Assembly (NCBI GenBank): GCA_958350755.1
Contig: CATWID010000050.1
Location: 1 to 13,678 of the forward strand
DNA length: 13,678 nt
Source of the DNA: an uncultured Collinsella sp.
Lineage (GTDB): Bacteria; Actinomycetota; Coriobacteriia; Coriobacteriales; Coriobacteriaceae
Direction of reading: 5' to 3'
The translations under genes were made by a program, and so were the position numbers. Position 1 is the first letter of the stretch. The number at the start of each line of letters is the position of its first letter. Under the pieces are notes generated by a model. That model did not search any database and was not told the origin of the DNA. It saw only the letters and a list, made by a program, of their open reading frames with translations. Below are positions 1 to 7,030 of this stretch, piece after piece.

Positions 1-1
1 C

Positions 2-511
2 GCCCCTGGTGGTTCATTTGATGGCCTTCATCTGCCCCTCGAGGACTTTTGGGATAAGAATTACCACTTTTTTGAAACGGCTCGTGATCGTGAGATTCTT
101 CATGAGGTTGAATACACAAATGATGAGTCTCTTTTGTTTCCAAAGGTAATTAACGTATTTGAAAACGGCGGACTCGTAGCTGATTTAAATGCACTTGGAG
201 TTCACAAAACAACTGCATGGTCGTATCAGAAAGAATGGCGCTATATCTTGACGGCTGTTCCCATAGGTATCGATTCCGTAATAAACGTTCGGTTAGATCA
301 GATTCTCAGGGCAACTGATGTCGTGCTCGATAAATGCGACCCCGGAATCCCGCCCTTTTACGATCTTGCTATCTCCGATGAAGCTTTTTCATCAATGAAG
401 ATCGTTTCTTCTCCAAAAATGACACCTGGCAACCGCGTGATTCTGAACGCGTTGATAGAGAAATACGCACCCGGTATTGAGGTTGCAGAGAGCTCGATTG
501 AACTTTCTTGA
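2..511 (+). CDS. C-terminal part of a DUF2971-like protein (5' end outside window)
   Basis: The frame is open from the window edge (base 2) to the stop at 509-511, giving about 169 residues; the true start lies upstream. The motif TTAWSYQKEWRYI near the middle matches my memory of the conserved C-terminal block of DUF2971 proteins (typically K..WSYEKEWR.V), which are often found in phage-defence and other accessory islands and have no settled biochemical role. The preceding FENGGLVADLNALGVHK segment and the tail are otherwise unrecognised. An internal TTG at 134 is not a convincing start because the same frame is protein-like upstream (for example HLPLEDFWDKNYHFF). Base composition is AT-rich like the following genes. 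The assignment rests on one motif plus general shape, so family confidence is moderate, but that this is a coding region is fairly certain. Confidence 0.62.
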   Translation, partial: APGGSFDGLHLPLEDFWDKNYHFFETARDREILHEVEYTNDESLLFPKVINVFENGGLVADLNALGVHKTTAWSYQKEWRYILTAVPIGIDSVINVRLDQILRATDVVLDKCDPGIPPFYDLAISDEAFSSMKIVSSPKMTPGNRVILNALIEKYAPGIEVAESSIELS

Positions 512-557
512 GTCGACAACCACGCGTAACCCAAAGATATCCCCGCGTTTGTCTATG

Positions 558-734
558 GCAAGATACGCCGGCTTTCATTACCGATTGTTAGTAACCGTGG
601 CAACAAGAATAGGGCCAATACTGAAATTAGACTCGAAAGCTGTTCCAGATGAACTTCAAGGATGAAGGTGTAAGTGGACAACTGTTTAACTGGAGACATC
701 ATCCACTGCAGTACGTGTCAAGGGAGGAGGAGAC
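558..734 (+). repeat. Repeat copy A (~177 bp) upstream of the membrane-protein gene
   Basis: This segment aligns collinearly with 1469-1646, apart from about 2 bp of indel. It shares a near-identical left end (GCAAGATACGCCGGCTTTCATT against GCAAGACCCGCCAGCTTTCATT) and a 19-nt identical core TGGAGACATCATCCACTGC. By hand count the last 84 nt are about 80% identical. In that right part several differences are synonymous in one + frame (TTC/TTT, GAT/GAC, CAA/CAG, TTT/TTC), suggesting it is or was protein coding: NFKDE....Q(L/M)F(N/S)WRHHPL. Both copies have a TAG in that frame seven codons before an ATG (here, 649) or GTG (copy B, 1562). Confidence 0.8.
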
Positions 735-735
735 A

Positions 736-1377
736 ATGGACCTAAGGAATCTACCTGAGTACATCTCAGCGATTGTGGCAATCATCGCATTGCTCATTTC
801 TTGTTACCAAGCTCGTCTCAGTAATAAACAGTCTCTATTCAATCGACGTTTAAATATATGGATAACCGTCGATAAACTCATAAGTGTTTACGCAAAAAAC
901 GCGAAGAACTTGGAACATGATGACGAACCGCAAATGGCTATCGACCTACTATTTGTATGGCTGACTAACACCACGTACCTGCAATCAATTTCAGCCTCAA
1001 TTAATAAGGTGTTAGATGCCGACCTTCAACTCAAATTGCATTTAAAACTTGATGAAATGAGATCGCTCGCCATGGAGGCGAGATTTTGCTTCAAGGGAAA
1101 GAGTGGAGAGGCAATTGCCGAATTCATAGAAGCTTATCAATCCCTTTTGTTTTCAATGTATCAGTATCAGATTCTATTTACTAAGATGCTCCAGAATGCA
1201 AGGGAATATCAATGGACGCTTGAACAGTCTTCTGAAAAGTTACATGAGCCCGATCAACGGAAAGATCTCTTTGAGAAAGAAAATGCTCTTGCCGATTCAT
1301 ACAAGACTCTATGTCAGCAAAACATACGAGGTGCGATTCAGCACCAAATAAAACTAACGGGCTCTATATGGCGCTGA
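736..1377 (+). CDS. Small membrane-anchored protein of unknown function
   Basis: The 213-residue product starts at ATG 736, chosen because a strong Shine-Dalgarno (AGGGAGGAGGAG, 721-732) sits just upstream. A longer frame beginning at ATG 649 would add the peptide encoded by repeat copy A and lacks a clear ribosome site. Residues about 8-24 (YISAIVAIIALLISCYQ) form one hydrophobic membrane helix near the N terminus, followed by a basic stretch (NRRLN) and a largely helical, charged soluble domain with no motif I recognise. The topology (single N-terminal anchor, cytosolic helical body) is common among small accessory proteins in defence islands, but that is context only. The gene is AT-rich, and no terminator is seen before repeat copy B. 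The function is unknown; a membrane-acting effector or a sensor are both possible. Confidence 0.8.
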   Translation: MDLRNLPEYISAIVAIIALLISCYQARLSNKQSLFNRRLNIWITVDKLISVYAKNAKNLEHDDEPQMAIDLLFVWLTNTTYLQSISASINKVLDADLQLKLHLKLDEMRSLAMEARFCFKGKSGEAIAEFIEAYQSLLFSMYQYQILFTKMLQNAREYQWTLEQSSEKLHEPDQRKDLFEKENALADSYKTLCQQNIRGAIQHQIKLTGSIWR

Positions 1378-1468
1378 GCTAATAATTGGGTGCCTAAGAC
1401 GGTCGATGCCGCATCTAATCTCAATGCTATTAGTCCATTGATCAAAAACTCTTAAGCTCTAAAGAAAC

Positions 1469-1646
1469 GCAAGACCCGCCAGCTTTCATTGCTGCGAGTT
1501 TGAAAACGTTACCAATTAGAATAGAACCCTGTGCCGGAATTAGATTTGGAAGCTGACTCAGGTGAACTTTAAGGACGAATACATAAATAGTCAGATGTTC
1601 AGCTGGAGACATCATCCACTGCGGTACGTGGCAAGGGAGGATGAGC
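1469..1646 (+). repeat. Repeat copy B (~178 bp) overlapping the start of the HEPN-like gene
   Basis: Second copy of the repeat at 558-734. Here a short frame from 1434 to about 1557 is open and protein-like (QDPPAFIAASLKTLPIRIEP, then a stop after AGIRFGS), whereas the equivalent frame in copy A is broken by stops. Either the left part is the tail of a decayed gene or it is not coding. The right part is in frame with the 1562-2899 gene. Confidence 0.78.
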
Positions 1647-2899
1647 TCGCTTACAGTCGTCTTTATGGCTGCGTAGGACAATTGGCGGAATCCGTTAGTG
1701 GTTTAGTCTCTACGCCATCTTTCAACCAGTTTTTACTTGAATCCTGTCAGCTTTTGGCTAACTCGCTAGATCTAATTCATCAAGGTTACTTCGACGCTGC
1801 CTTTTATTCAGTTAGACAAGCTGGAGAGATCATCCTTGTCGGTACGTTGTTTTCGAATCTAGAAGAATCTGAGCGCAAGGCTAAATATGAGAAATGGGTC
1901 TCGCTCGACAGGTTCCCCTCATTTAGCGAACTGTCCAAAATGCTGCGTTCAAAAGATATTGAATATCGAGACCTTCTTGAACAAATGCCCGAAATTGATG
2001 AGCTAATCAGCAAGCTCAATAAGAGGGCGAACAAGTATATTCACAAACAAGGCCACGAATCCTTTTATACCAAGCCTTACGAGGTGGTTCCCGAAAGCGC
2101 GAAGCATATTCGAGAGGATTTCACCGATTATTTCACGACTACTGTAAAGGTCTGTGCAATTTTTCGACTTGCTGTCGATCCTTTCCCCATATTACTGAGC
2201 GATCCCGAATGCGAATACAGATTCCCTGATTGTATGACAATCGAATTCGGACAATACTTTATTGATAATTGTTTGGGAAGCGATTTTGTTGAGCATTACA
2301 TCAAGACGGATTTCTACCGCAATTGGGTGAATGCGATTAAGTCAACATTTCCTCAGTTGAAGGAGGCAACATATTATGTCTCAAACCTGCACTATATTGA
2401 TTTGTCTAACATCAAAGACATTCTTGATGAGCTAGATAAGTTAACGTTATACGAGGCAACTGCTGTTTTATTCACTGCACTATTCTCAGAAAAAGTAATT
2501 GCCATTCATATAACTGGCATGCTTGATGCATTTAGCAACTCGGCTAGACCGTCAGGCGGTCTGTACCTTTCAGATATGGGTGACTACGCGAGACAACTTG
2601 GCGGAGTCAACGTTCCGCTCGCGGACATCTGCCGTCTTGCTAGTTTTGATACATCACATGAGTTCTCTCCCGTTAGTTCATTCATTACCTCTTTTCCTAT
2701 TGCGTCAGATTATGTTTGCGTTGAGACCGATAAGCATCTTGACGACAATGAAGTCGAGCTAGGCCAAAATGCGGCAGAAGAGCTTGATTGGCTTTGGAGC
2801 CGGATCAAAACAGGCCAATGTGCCATGTTTGAATTAAAGGAAACGTCACTGTTCAAGTGGATTAAACAAAGCATGCAAGTAGAATGTCATCGCGTCTAG
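1562..2899 (+). CDS. Unrecognised 445-aa protein with possible N-terminal HEPN-like helical domain
   Basis: The frame opens at GTG 1562 inside repeat copy B and ends at TAG 2897-2899. No good ribosome site precedes GTG 1562, and the GGAGG at 1636-1640 has no in-frame start at the right distance, so the start is uncertain (GTG 1628 and TTG 1682 are alternatives). Residues about 55-170 look like a helical bundle (SLDLIHQGYFDAAFYSVRQA, then KLNKRANKYIH). R155 to H161 fits the RX4-6H spacing of HEPN ribonucleases, although the usual polar residue after Arg is Ala here. The rest, about 190-445, is unrecognised mixed alpha/beta sequence. If HEPN holds, it could be an abortive-infection RNase or a binding scaffold. 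The AT-rich gene sits between other unknown accessory genes. HEPN membership is an inference from one motif. Confidence 0.72.
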   Translation: MNFKDEYINSQMFSWRHHPLRYVAREDELAYSRLYGCVGQLAESVSGLVSTPSFNQFLLESCQLLANSLDLIHQGYFDAAFYSVRQAGEIILVGTLFSNLEESERKAKYEKWVSLDRFPSFSELSKMLRSKDIEYRDLLEQMPEIDELISKLNKRANKYIHKQGHESFYTKPYEVVPESAKHIREDFTDYFTTTVKVCAIFRLAVDPFPILLSDPECEYRFPDCMTIEFGQYFIDNCLGSDFVEHYIKTDFYRNWVNAIKSTFPQLKEATYYVSNLHYIDLSNIKDILDELDKLTLYEATAVLFTALFSEKVIAIHITGMLDAFSNSARPSGGLYLSDMGDYARQLGGVNVPLADICRLASFDTSHEFSPVSSFITSFPIASDYVCVETDKHLDDNEVELGQNAAEELDWLWSRIKTGQCAMFELKETSLFKWIKQSMQVECHRV

Positions 2900-2973
2900 G
2901 CCGGCAAGAAATAACTGATCGTGAGTACGTGCCATCCGACCCACCTATCGAGCTTCTTGGTGAGCTGGTTTGA
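2884..2973 (+). CDS. Possible 29-aa small ORF or gene-tail remnant
   Basis: ATG 2884 overlaps the last codons of the preceding gene and the frame ends at TGA 2971-2973. The peptide (MSSRLGRQEITDREY, then VPSDPPIELLGELV) has a protein-like composition, but no clear ribosome site precedes it. It could be a short gene coupled to its neighbour, the surviving tail of a decayed gene, or chance. I do not recognise it. Confidence 0.22.
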   Translation: MSSRLGRQEITDREYVPSDPPIELLGELV

Positions 2974-3066
2974 TTCGACGCGGATATTTGTCTTTACAAT
3001 GTCTTATCCTCAAGTAATGAAACCTGCCGTAAACTAACAAATCCAATAGTGGGAAACGAGTGATGC

Positions 3067-3861
3067 ATGTTTGAATTAAACGCAAAGCAGGAGATGGCGC
3101 TATCTATTGTTTGGATGCGCCAAGACCAACTTCCGCTTGATCTGACAGACTTGGAAATCACGAAGCATCTCTTGGCGCTTCGCGATAGCGGAATGATATC
3201 TATGCAAACCGATATGTCCAATACAATGGCATATGTTGAGGCATTGCGCCCTTCTGGACGCGAGCACTATAGTCGAACGCGCCAAGCCAGAAGAAGATTC
3301 AAGCGTATAAGCGATGGCGCAGACGAGCTTCTCAATATATTGTGCTGCGACGATAATGCTAAAGCTCATCAGGGGCCTTCATATGTAAGAAATCGAGTCG
3401 AAGATTATCGTGAATTGTCTCGCAATAGCCTATTGCGAGTTAAATGGTCAAGCAATATCCCTTATTTAGTTTCAATTACCGACGACGGGTGGAATTACTT
3501 CGAAGGATGGTTTCTGGACCAGGAGGTTCCAATGAATATCAATGTAAACCCCGTATTCACCAATAACGTCTCAAATAATCCGAGCATCTCTTCAACTTCA
3601 GCGTCCTCATCTACTTCCTCGTCGACTATGAATTCAACTAATGCCATTCAGATGGTGCTTAAACTTGAACTAAGTGATGAAGACAGGAATGTCGCCCTGA
3701 GCGCAATCGCTGATCTAGATAAATCCTCAAAAAGGGATGATAAGAAGGACTTTCTCGAAAAGATTGAAAAGCTTTCGGCTATCGCAAAGAACGTTGGCCC
3801 ATTAGCGTCAATTGTCATTCCGTTGATTGAAGCAGCCGTAAAACAATTTCTCGGGAATTAA
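3067..3861 (+). CDS. Winged-helix-like protein with Ser/Asn/Thr linker and hydrophobic C-terminal helix
   Basis: The 264-residue product starts at ATG 3067; the ribosome site is weak (GGGA around 3051). Residues about 20-68 resemble a winged helix-turn-helix (DLEITKHLLALRDSGMIS, then EALRPSGREHY), and 105-150 look like a second wing-type unit ending LVSITDDGWNYFEGW. Residues about 157-193 are a low-complexity Asn/Ser/Thr linker. Residues 194-264 are a charged helical segment followed by an amphipathic or hydrophobic end (GPLASIVIPLIEAAVKQFL). This layout of putative nucleic-acid-binding N-half, disordered tether and membrane-prone tail could suit a sensor-effector, but that is inference. It follows the HEPN-like gene by 167 nt and precedes the first ugd fragment. 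The first 15 bases of its start region (3066-3080) also occur inside the preceding gene. Confidence 0.75.
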   Translation: MFELNAKQEMALSIVWMRQDQLPLDLTDLEITKHLLALRDSGMISMQTDMSNTMAYVEALRPSGREHYSRTRQARRRFKRISDGADELLNILCCDDNAKAHQGPSYVRNRVEDYRELSRNSLLRVKWSSNIPYLVSITDDGWNYFEGWFLDQEVPMNINVNPVFTNNVSNNPSISSTSASSSTSSSTMNSTNAIQMVLKLELSDEDRNVALSAIADLDKSSKRDDKKDFLEKIEKLSAIAKNVGPLASIVIPLIEAAVKQFLGN

Positions 3862-3918
3862 GAGTGGGTCTAAGTAGAACAACCATTCGTTACCGCGTAT
3901 CGGGCTAAACTGGGACTG

Positions 3919-4368
3919 CCCCAGCTTCGGCTACTGCCTGCCCAAGGACAACAAGCAGCTGCTGGCGAACTACAAGGACGTGCCCCAGAACCTGATCGAG
4001 GCCAACCGCACCTGCAAGGATTTCGTGGCCAACGAGGTGCTGCAGATGGTGTGGGACCGCGTCTACGAGGGTAAGCCGAAGCCGGTGGTGGGCGTCTACC
4101 GCCTGACGATGAAGTCCAACTCCGACAACTTCCGCGCGAGCTCCATCCAGGGCGTCATGAAGCGCGTGAAGGCCAAGGGCGTGCCCGTGGAGGTCTACGA
4201 GCCCACGCTGGACGCGCCGGAGTTCTTCGGCTCCGAGGTCACGCACGATCTGGAGGCCTTTAAGGCCGGCTGCGACGTGATCGTCGCCAACCGCTGGAGC
4301 GACGAGCTCGCGGACGTGGCGGATAAGGTGTACACGAGGGATCTGTTTAAGCGGGACTAGGGGAGAGG
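3919..4368 (+). pseudogene. ugd: ugd 3'-terminal fragment, copy 1 (UDP-glucose 6-dehydrogenase)
   Basis: The frame runs from PSFGYCLPKDNKQLL to the stop at 4358-4360. It matches the UDP-glucose 6-dehydrogenase C-terminal part, starting at the catalytic-Cys loop (family pattern FGYGGYCLPKDTKQL) and containing VGVYRLTMKSNSDNFRASS and the native-looking end YTRDLFKRD. The whole N-terminal NAD-binding domain is absent. Relative to copy 2 it lacks 9 nt in the catalytic loop and 12 nt (the IVEA codons, lost between two GAGGCC repeats), both in frame. It is GC-rich, unlike its flanks, and has no promoter or start of its own. The homology with copy 2 begins at CCCAGCTTCGGCTAC and ends 8 nt after the stop. 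It is a displaced gene end, not a functional enzyme. Confidence 0.9.
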
Positions 4369-4407
4369 CGGGCTGCACTCCATCGGCTGACGACATTTCA
4401 CCGTCTC

Positions 4408-4450
4408 AAGGGAGGATTGTATCGGACACATCGATACAACCCTCCCTTTT
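4408..4450 (+). terminator. Rho-independent terminator after ugd copy 1
   Basis: Arms 4408-4424 and 4432-4448 pair over 17 bp with a single A-C mismatch, around a 7-nt loop, and end in TTTT. It closes transcription entering from the ugd fragment and insulates the OLD-family gene downstream. Confidence 0.85.
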
Positions 4451-4478
4451 GTATTTAGAAGAAGCAAATACGTTATTA

Positions 4479-4510
4479 CGCAAATAATTAGCTTCGGCTG
4501 ATTATTTGCG
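4479..4510. promoter_or_regulatory. UUCG-capped 14-bp hairpin upstream of the OLD gene
   Basis: CGCAAATAATTAGC (4479-4492) and GCTGATTATTTGCG (4497-4510) pair fully (one T-G wobble) around TTCG closed by C-G, the very stable cUUCGg tetraloop. Neither strand has a T-tract after it, so it does not look like an ordinary terminator. It lies in the 294-nt gap between ugd copy 1 and the OLD gene. It could be an operator, an RNA-stability element or part of a small RNA; the rest of this gap is AT-rich with no gene visible. Confidence 0.6.
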
Positions 4511-4662
4511 ATCAACTGATAACATCTAATAATCGAGACCTTCTATCTAATATTTTTTAGCACTCAACCAACATCGATTTATGTTTCATTATTTATGACT
4601 GGCTATTAGTCGATCAGATAATTTGTTGATGGACAATTACCGTGCAGAGCTTGGAGTTAATT

Positions 4663-6330
4663 ATGCAGATGCCTTACGTCAGCCAGATTACATTAAATAC
4701 AGGAGATTCAATCTCTTTAAGCCCTGATTCAATTCTTGTTTTTGTTGGCCCAAATAATGTTGGCAAAAGTCAAGCTATTCGAGATATCTACGCATTGGCT
4801 TCTGGTAACGCCAATGGCATTTTGGTAAATAGTGAGCTGATAGAAAAACCCGATTTCGATGATGTTGATTTGTTTATGAAGCAGTATGCTGTTCGCAATT
4901 CGGGGCAACCTTTATTTCATGGTCTTCATTTTCAAATTTATGGTTTTGATTACAAGGAATATCCGAGCCATCTATCGCCAAAGGATTCGCTGCCTGATGG
5001 GTTTCGAGAAGCCTATTTCGCGTTTCTCAATACTGAGGACCGTTTGGCTGTTTGCAATCCTGCAGCCCAGATTGAACGAGCTGCACCAGCTGAAAATCTG
5101 ATTCATGTTCTTACTCGCGATGATGACTTTAGAACCAAAGTGTCCAATGCCTTTAGAGAGGCCTTTGAAACCGACGTTATGCCCCATTATGCAAACGGTG
5201 CGAGCATACCGTTGTGCTTGGGTGACGACATTCATTCTTTTGAGGCTGAAAGCTCGTTTGAAATTTACGAACAATTGAACAGGTATTTGGATCGATATCC
5301 AAAAGCCCATCTGCAAGGTGATGGCATTAAGAGCTATTTGGGAATCCTCTTATATCTATATTATGGACAGTATTCAACTCTATTTATTGACGAGCCAGAA
5401 TCTTTTCTCCATCCTCCTCAAGCCTTTCAAATGGGAAGAACTCTTGGAAACTCAACTGATAAACAGCTGTTCATTACAACTCATAGCAAAGAATTGCTGA
5501 ACGGCTTGCTTCAAACTAGCTCAAATCGTTTGAAAATTATCAGAGTTGAAAGACACGGAAAATCAAATAAGTTTGCCCAAATAATACCTGACGATCTTAA
5601 CATCCTGAATACAACAACGTTTCTCAAGTACAGCGACGTCGTGGATTCATTGTTTCACACGAAAACCGTGCTATGCGAAAGTGATAGTGATTGCAAATTT
5701 TATGAGGCCATGCTGGATAAGGCTTCTGACCGTCATGGAGCAACTGCTTCTACTCTCCTATTGCCCGTGGGAGGGAAGTCCCGTTTTAAGGACTATCTAA
5801 AGCTCCTAAGACGGCTTTCGATTGAACCGACAATAATTCCTGACGCCGACATACTAAATGATCCAGGCTTGTTGAAAGCCCTTTTACCTGAATGTGGTGG
5901 AGCCTGGGATGATATTAAGAATGAATGGAGCAATCTTGATGAGACTTTAAAGGCAGATTGCAGAGACGTTACCTGTGTTTCAGCTAGAGCGGAAATCAAT
6001 GCATTGTTCGATGAATGCAAATCGCAGGTTGTCACTTCTAAACTTCGCGGCAAAATAATGGCAATCTTGGCAACAGATTCTGCTTGGAGTCCGGTTAAAA
6101 ATTATGGAAAGGTCGCTTTTAAGGGAGATTCACGACATAGTTACGACATTATCGAGAAATATCTCACTGACAGAAATATATATCCCGTTCCCGTAGGTGA
6201 ACTTGAGAATTTCATCCCTGACGTTAGCTCACATGGACCAGACTGGGTAAATCTTATCTTCGAAAAATATCCTGATCTCGATGACCCGGTCTATTCCGAT
6301 GCAGCAAATTTCGTTTCAACTTGGGCCTAA
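4663..6330 (+). CDS. OLD-family ATPase with Toprim nuclease domain
   Basis: ATG 4663 was chosen over GTG 4642 because GGAG (4653-4656) lies 6 nt before it, giving 555 residues. The Walker A is GPNNVGKS (29-36), a GDGIKS signature-like segment is at 219-224, the Walker B is LFIDEPESFLHP (240-251) and the H-loop is ITTHS (271-275). A Toprim domain follows: acidic residue in VLCESDSD (E339), GGK at 370-372 and the DxD of IIPDADIL (D394, D396). This order is typical of overcoming-lysogenization-defect nucleases, which cut DNA and act in phage defence. No UvrD-like helicase gene follows, so it resembles a stand-alone (class 1) OLD rather than the GajA of a Gabija pair. It is bounded on both sides by ugd fragments and is AT-rich compared with them. 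Confidence 0.92.
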   Translation: MQMPYVSQITLNTGDSISLSPDSILVFVGPNNVGKSQAIRDIYALASGNANGILVNSELIEKPDFDDVDLFMKQYAVRNSGQPLFHGLHFQIYGFDYKEYPSHLSPKDSLPDGFREAYFAFLNTEDRLAVCNPAAQIERAAPAENLIHVLTRDDDFRTKVSNAFREAFETDVMPHYANGASIPLCLGDDIHSFEAESSFEIYEQLNRYLDRYPKAHLQGDGIKSYLGILLYLYYGQYSTLFIDEPESFLHPPQAFQMGRTLGNSTDKQLFITTHSKELLNGLLQTSSNRLKIIRVERHGKSNKFAQIIPDDLNILNTTTFLKYSDVVDSLFHTKTVLCESDSDCKFYEAMLDKASDRHGATASTLLLPVGGKSRFKDYLKLLRRLSIEPTIIPDADILNDPGLLKALLPECGGAWDDIKNEWSNLDETLKADCRDVTCVSARAEINALFDECKSQVVTSKLRGKIMAILATDSAWSPVKNYGKVAFKGDSRHSYDIIEKYLTDRNIYPVPVGELENFIPDVSSHGPDWVNLIFEKYPDLDDPVYSDAANFVSTWA

Positions 6331-6383
6331 TTAACTGTTGCGTTTTACAACCGAGCTGTTGATTCGGACGCACCTTCGCCTCT

Positions 6384-6852
6384 CCCAGCTTCGGCTACGA
6401 CGGCAGCTGCCTGCCCAAGGACACCAAGCAGCTGCCGGCCAGCTACAGGGACGTGCCGCAGAACCTGATCGAGGCCATCGTGGAGGCCAACCGCACCCGC
6501 AAGGACTTCGTCGCCGGCGAGGTGCTGCAGATGGTGTGGGACCGCGCGTACGAGGGTAAGGAGAAGCCGGTCGTGGGCGTCTACCGCCTGACGATGAGGT
6601 CCAACTCCGACAACTTCCGTGCGAGCTCCATCCAGGGCGTCATGAAGCGCGTGAAGGCCAAGGGCGTGCCCGTGGTGGTCTACGAGCCAACGCTGGACGC
6701 GCCGGAGTTCTTCGGGTCCGAGGTGACCAACGACCCGGAGGCCTTCAAGGCCGGCTGCGACGTTATCGTCACAACCGCTGGAGCGACGAGCTCGCGGAAG
6801 TGGCGGACAAGGTGTACACGAGGGAGCTGTTTATACGGGACTAGGGGAGAGG
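6384..6852 (+). pseudogene. ugd: ugd 3'-terminal fragment, copy 2
   Basis: This is a second UDP-glucose 6-dehydrogenase C-terminal fragment, nearly identical to copy 1 by eye. It keeps the full-length catalytic loop (FGYDGSCLPKDTKQL, though Asp and Ser replace family Gly and Tyr) and the IVEA codons missing from copy 1. A 1-nt deletion near 6770 (GTCACAACCGC against GTCGCCAACCGC) shifts the frame for the last ~25 codons, so the native stop at 6842-6844 is out of frame. Homology to copy 1 starts at CCCAGCTTCGGCTAC and ends with GGGAGAGG after the stop, the same limits as copy 1. It follows the OLD gene stop by 53 nt. Confidence 0.9.
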
Positions 6853-6896
6853 ATTCCCAGCAGCGACTCTAACCTTGCGTATTAATCCATTTTTCG

Positions 6897-6936
6897 AAAA
6901 GAGGGTATATCGGCTTTCGCCGATATACCCTCTTTT
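6897..6936 (+). terminator. Strong bidirectional-looking terminator after ugd copy 2
   Basis: There is a perfect 18-bp stem (6897-6914 with 6919-6936), a TTTC loop, an A-run before it and a T-run at the end, so it could stop transcription from either side. It separates the ugd fragment from the next cargo genes. Confidence 0.9.
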
Positions 6937-7030
6937 GATTAAACAAGCCTCATCAACCTTTTAATATGTGTTGGTAGATATACGTAATTTATTGGTCTCT
7001 ACTTTGCAATTGCCACCTGAGGGGGCGCGC

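Noticed and set aside
649..735. ATG 649 as the start of the membrane-protein gene
   Set aside because: No ribosome site at 649, while ATG 736 has a strong one. Not fully excluded, because the repeat-encoded peptide shows synonymous changes; this is treated under findings.
1442..1681. 79-residue minus-strand frame across repeat copy B
   Set aside because: Copy-to-copy differences fall on first positions in this frame but on third positions in the + frame, so the + frame is the likelier coding one.
3905..4396. 163-residue open frame on the minus strand
   Set aside because: Antisense of ugd copy 1; GC-rich third-position effect, His/Val/Leu-rich composition and no ribosome site.
4663..6330. 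Gabija (GajA) or PARIS assignment for the OLD-family gene
   Set aside because: No UvrD-like GajB follows; the next feature is a ugd fragment. ATPase and Toprim are in one OLD-type chain, so PARIS would need sequence-level support I cannot obtain here.
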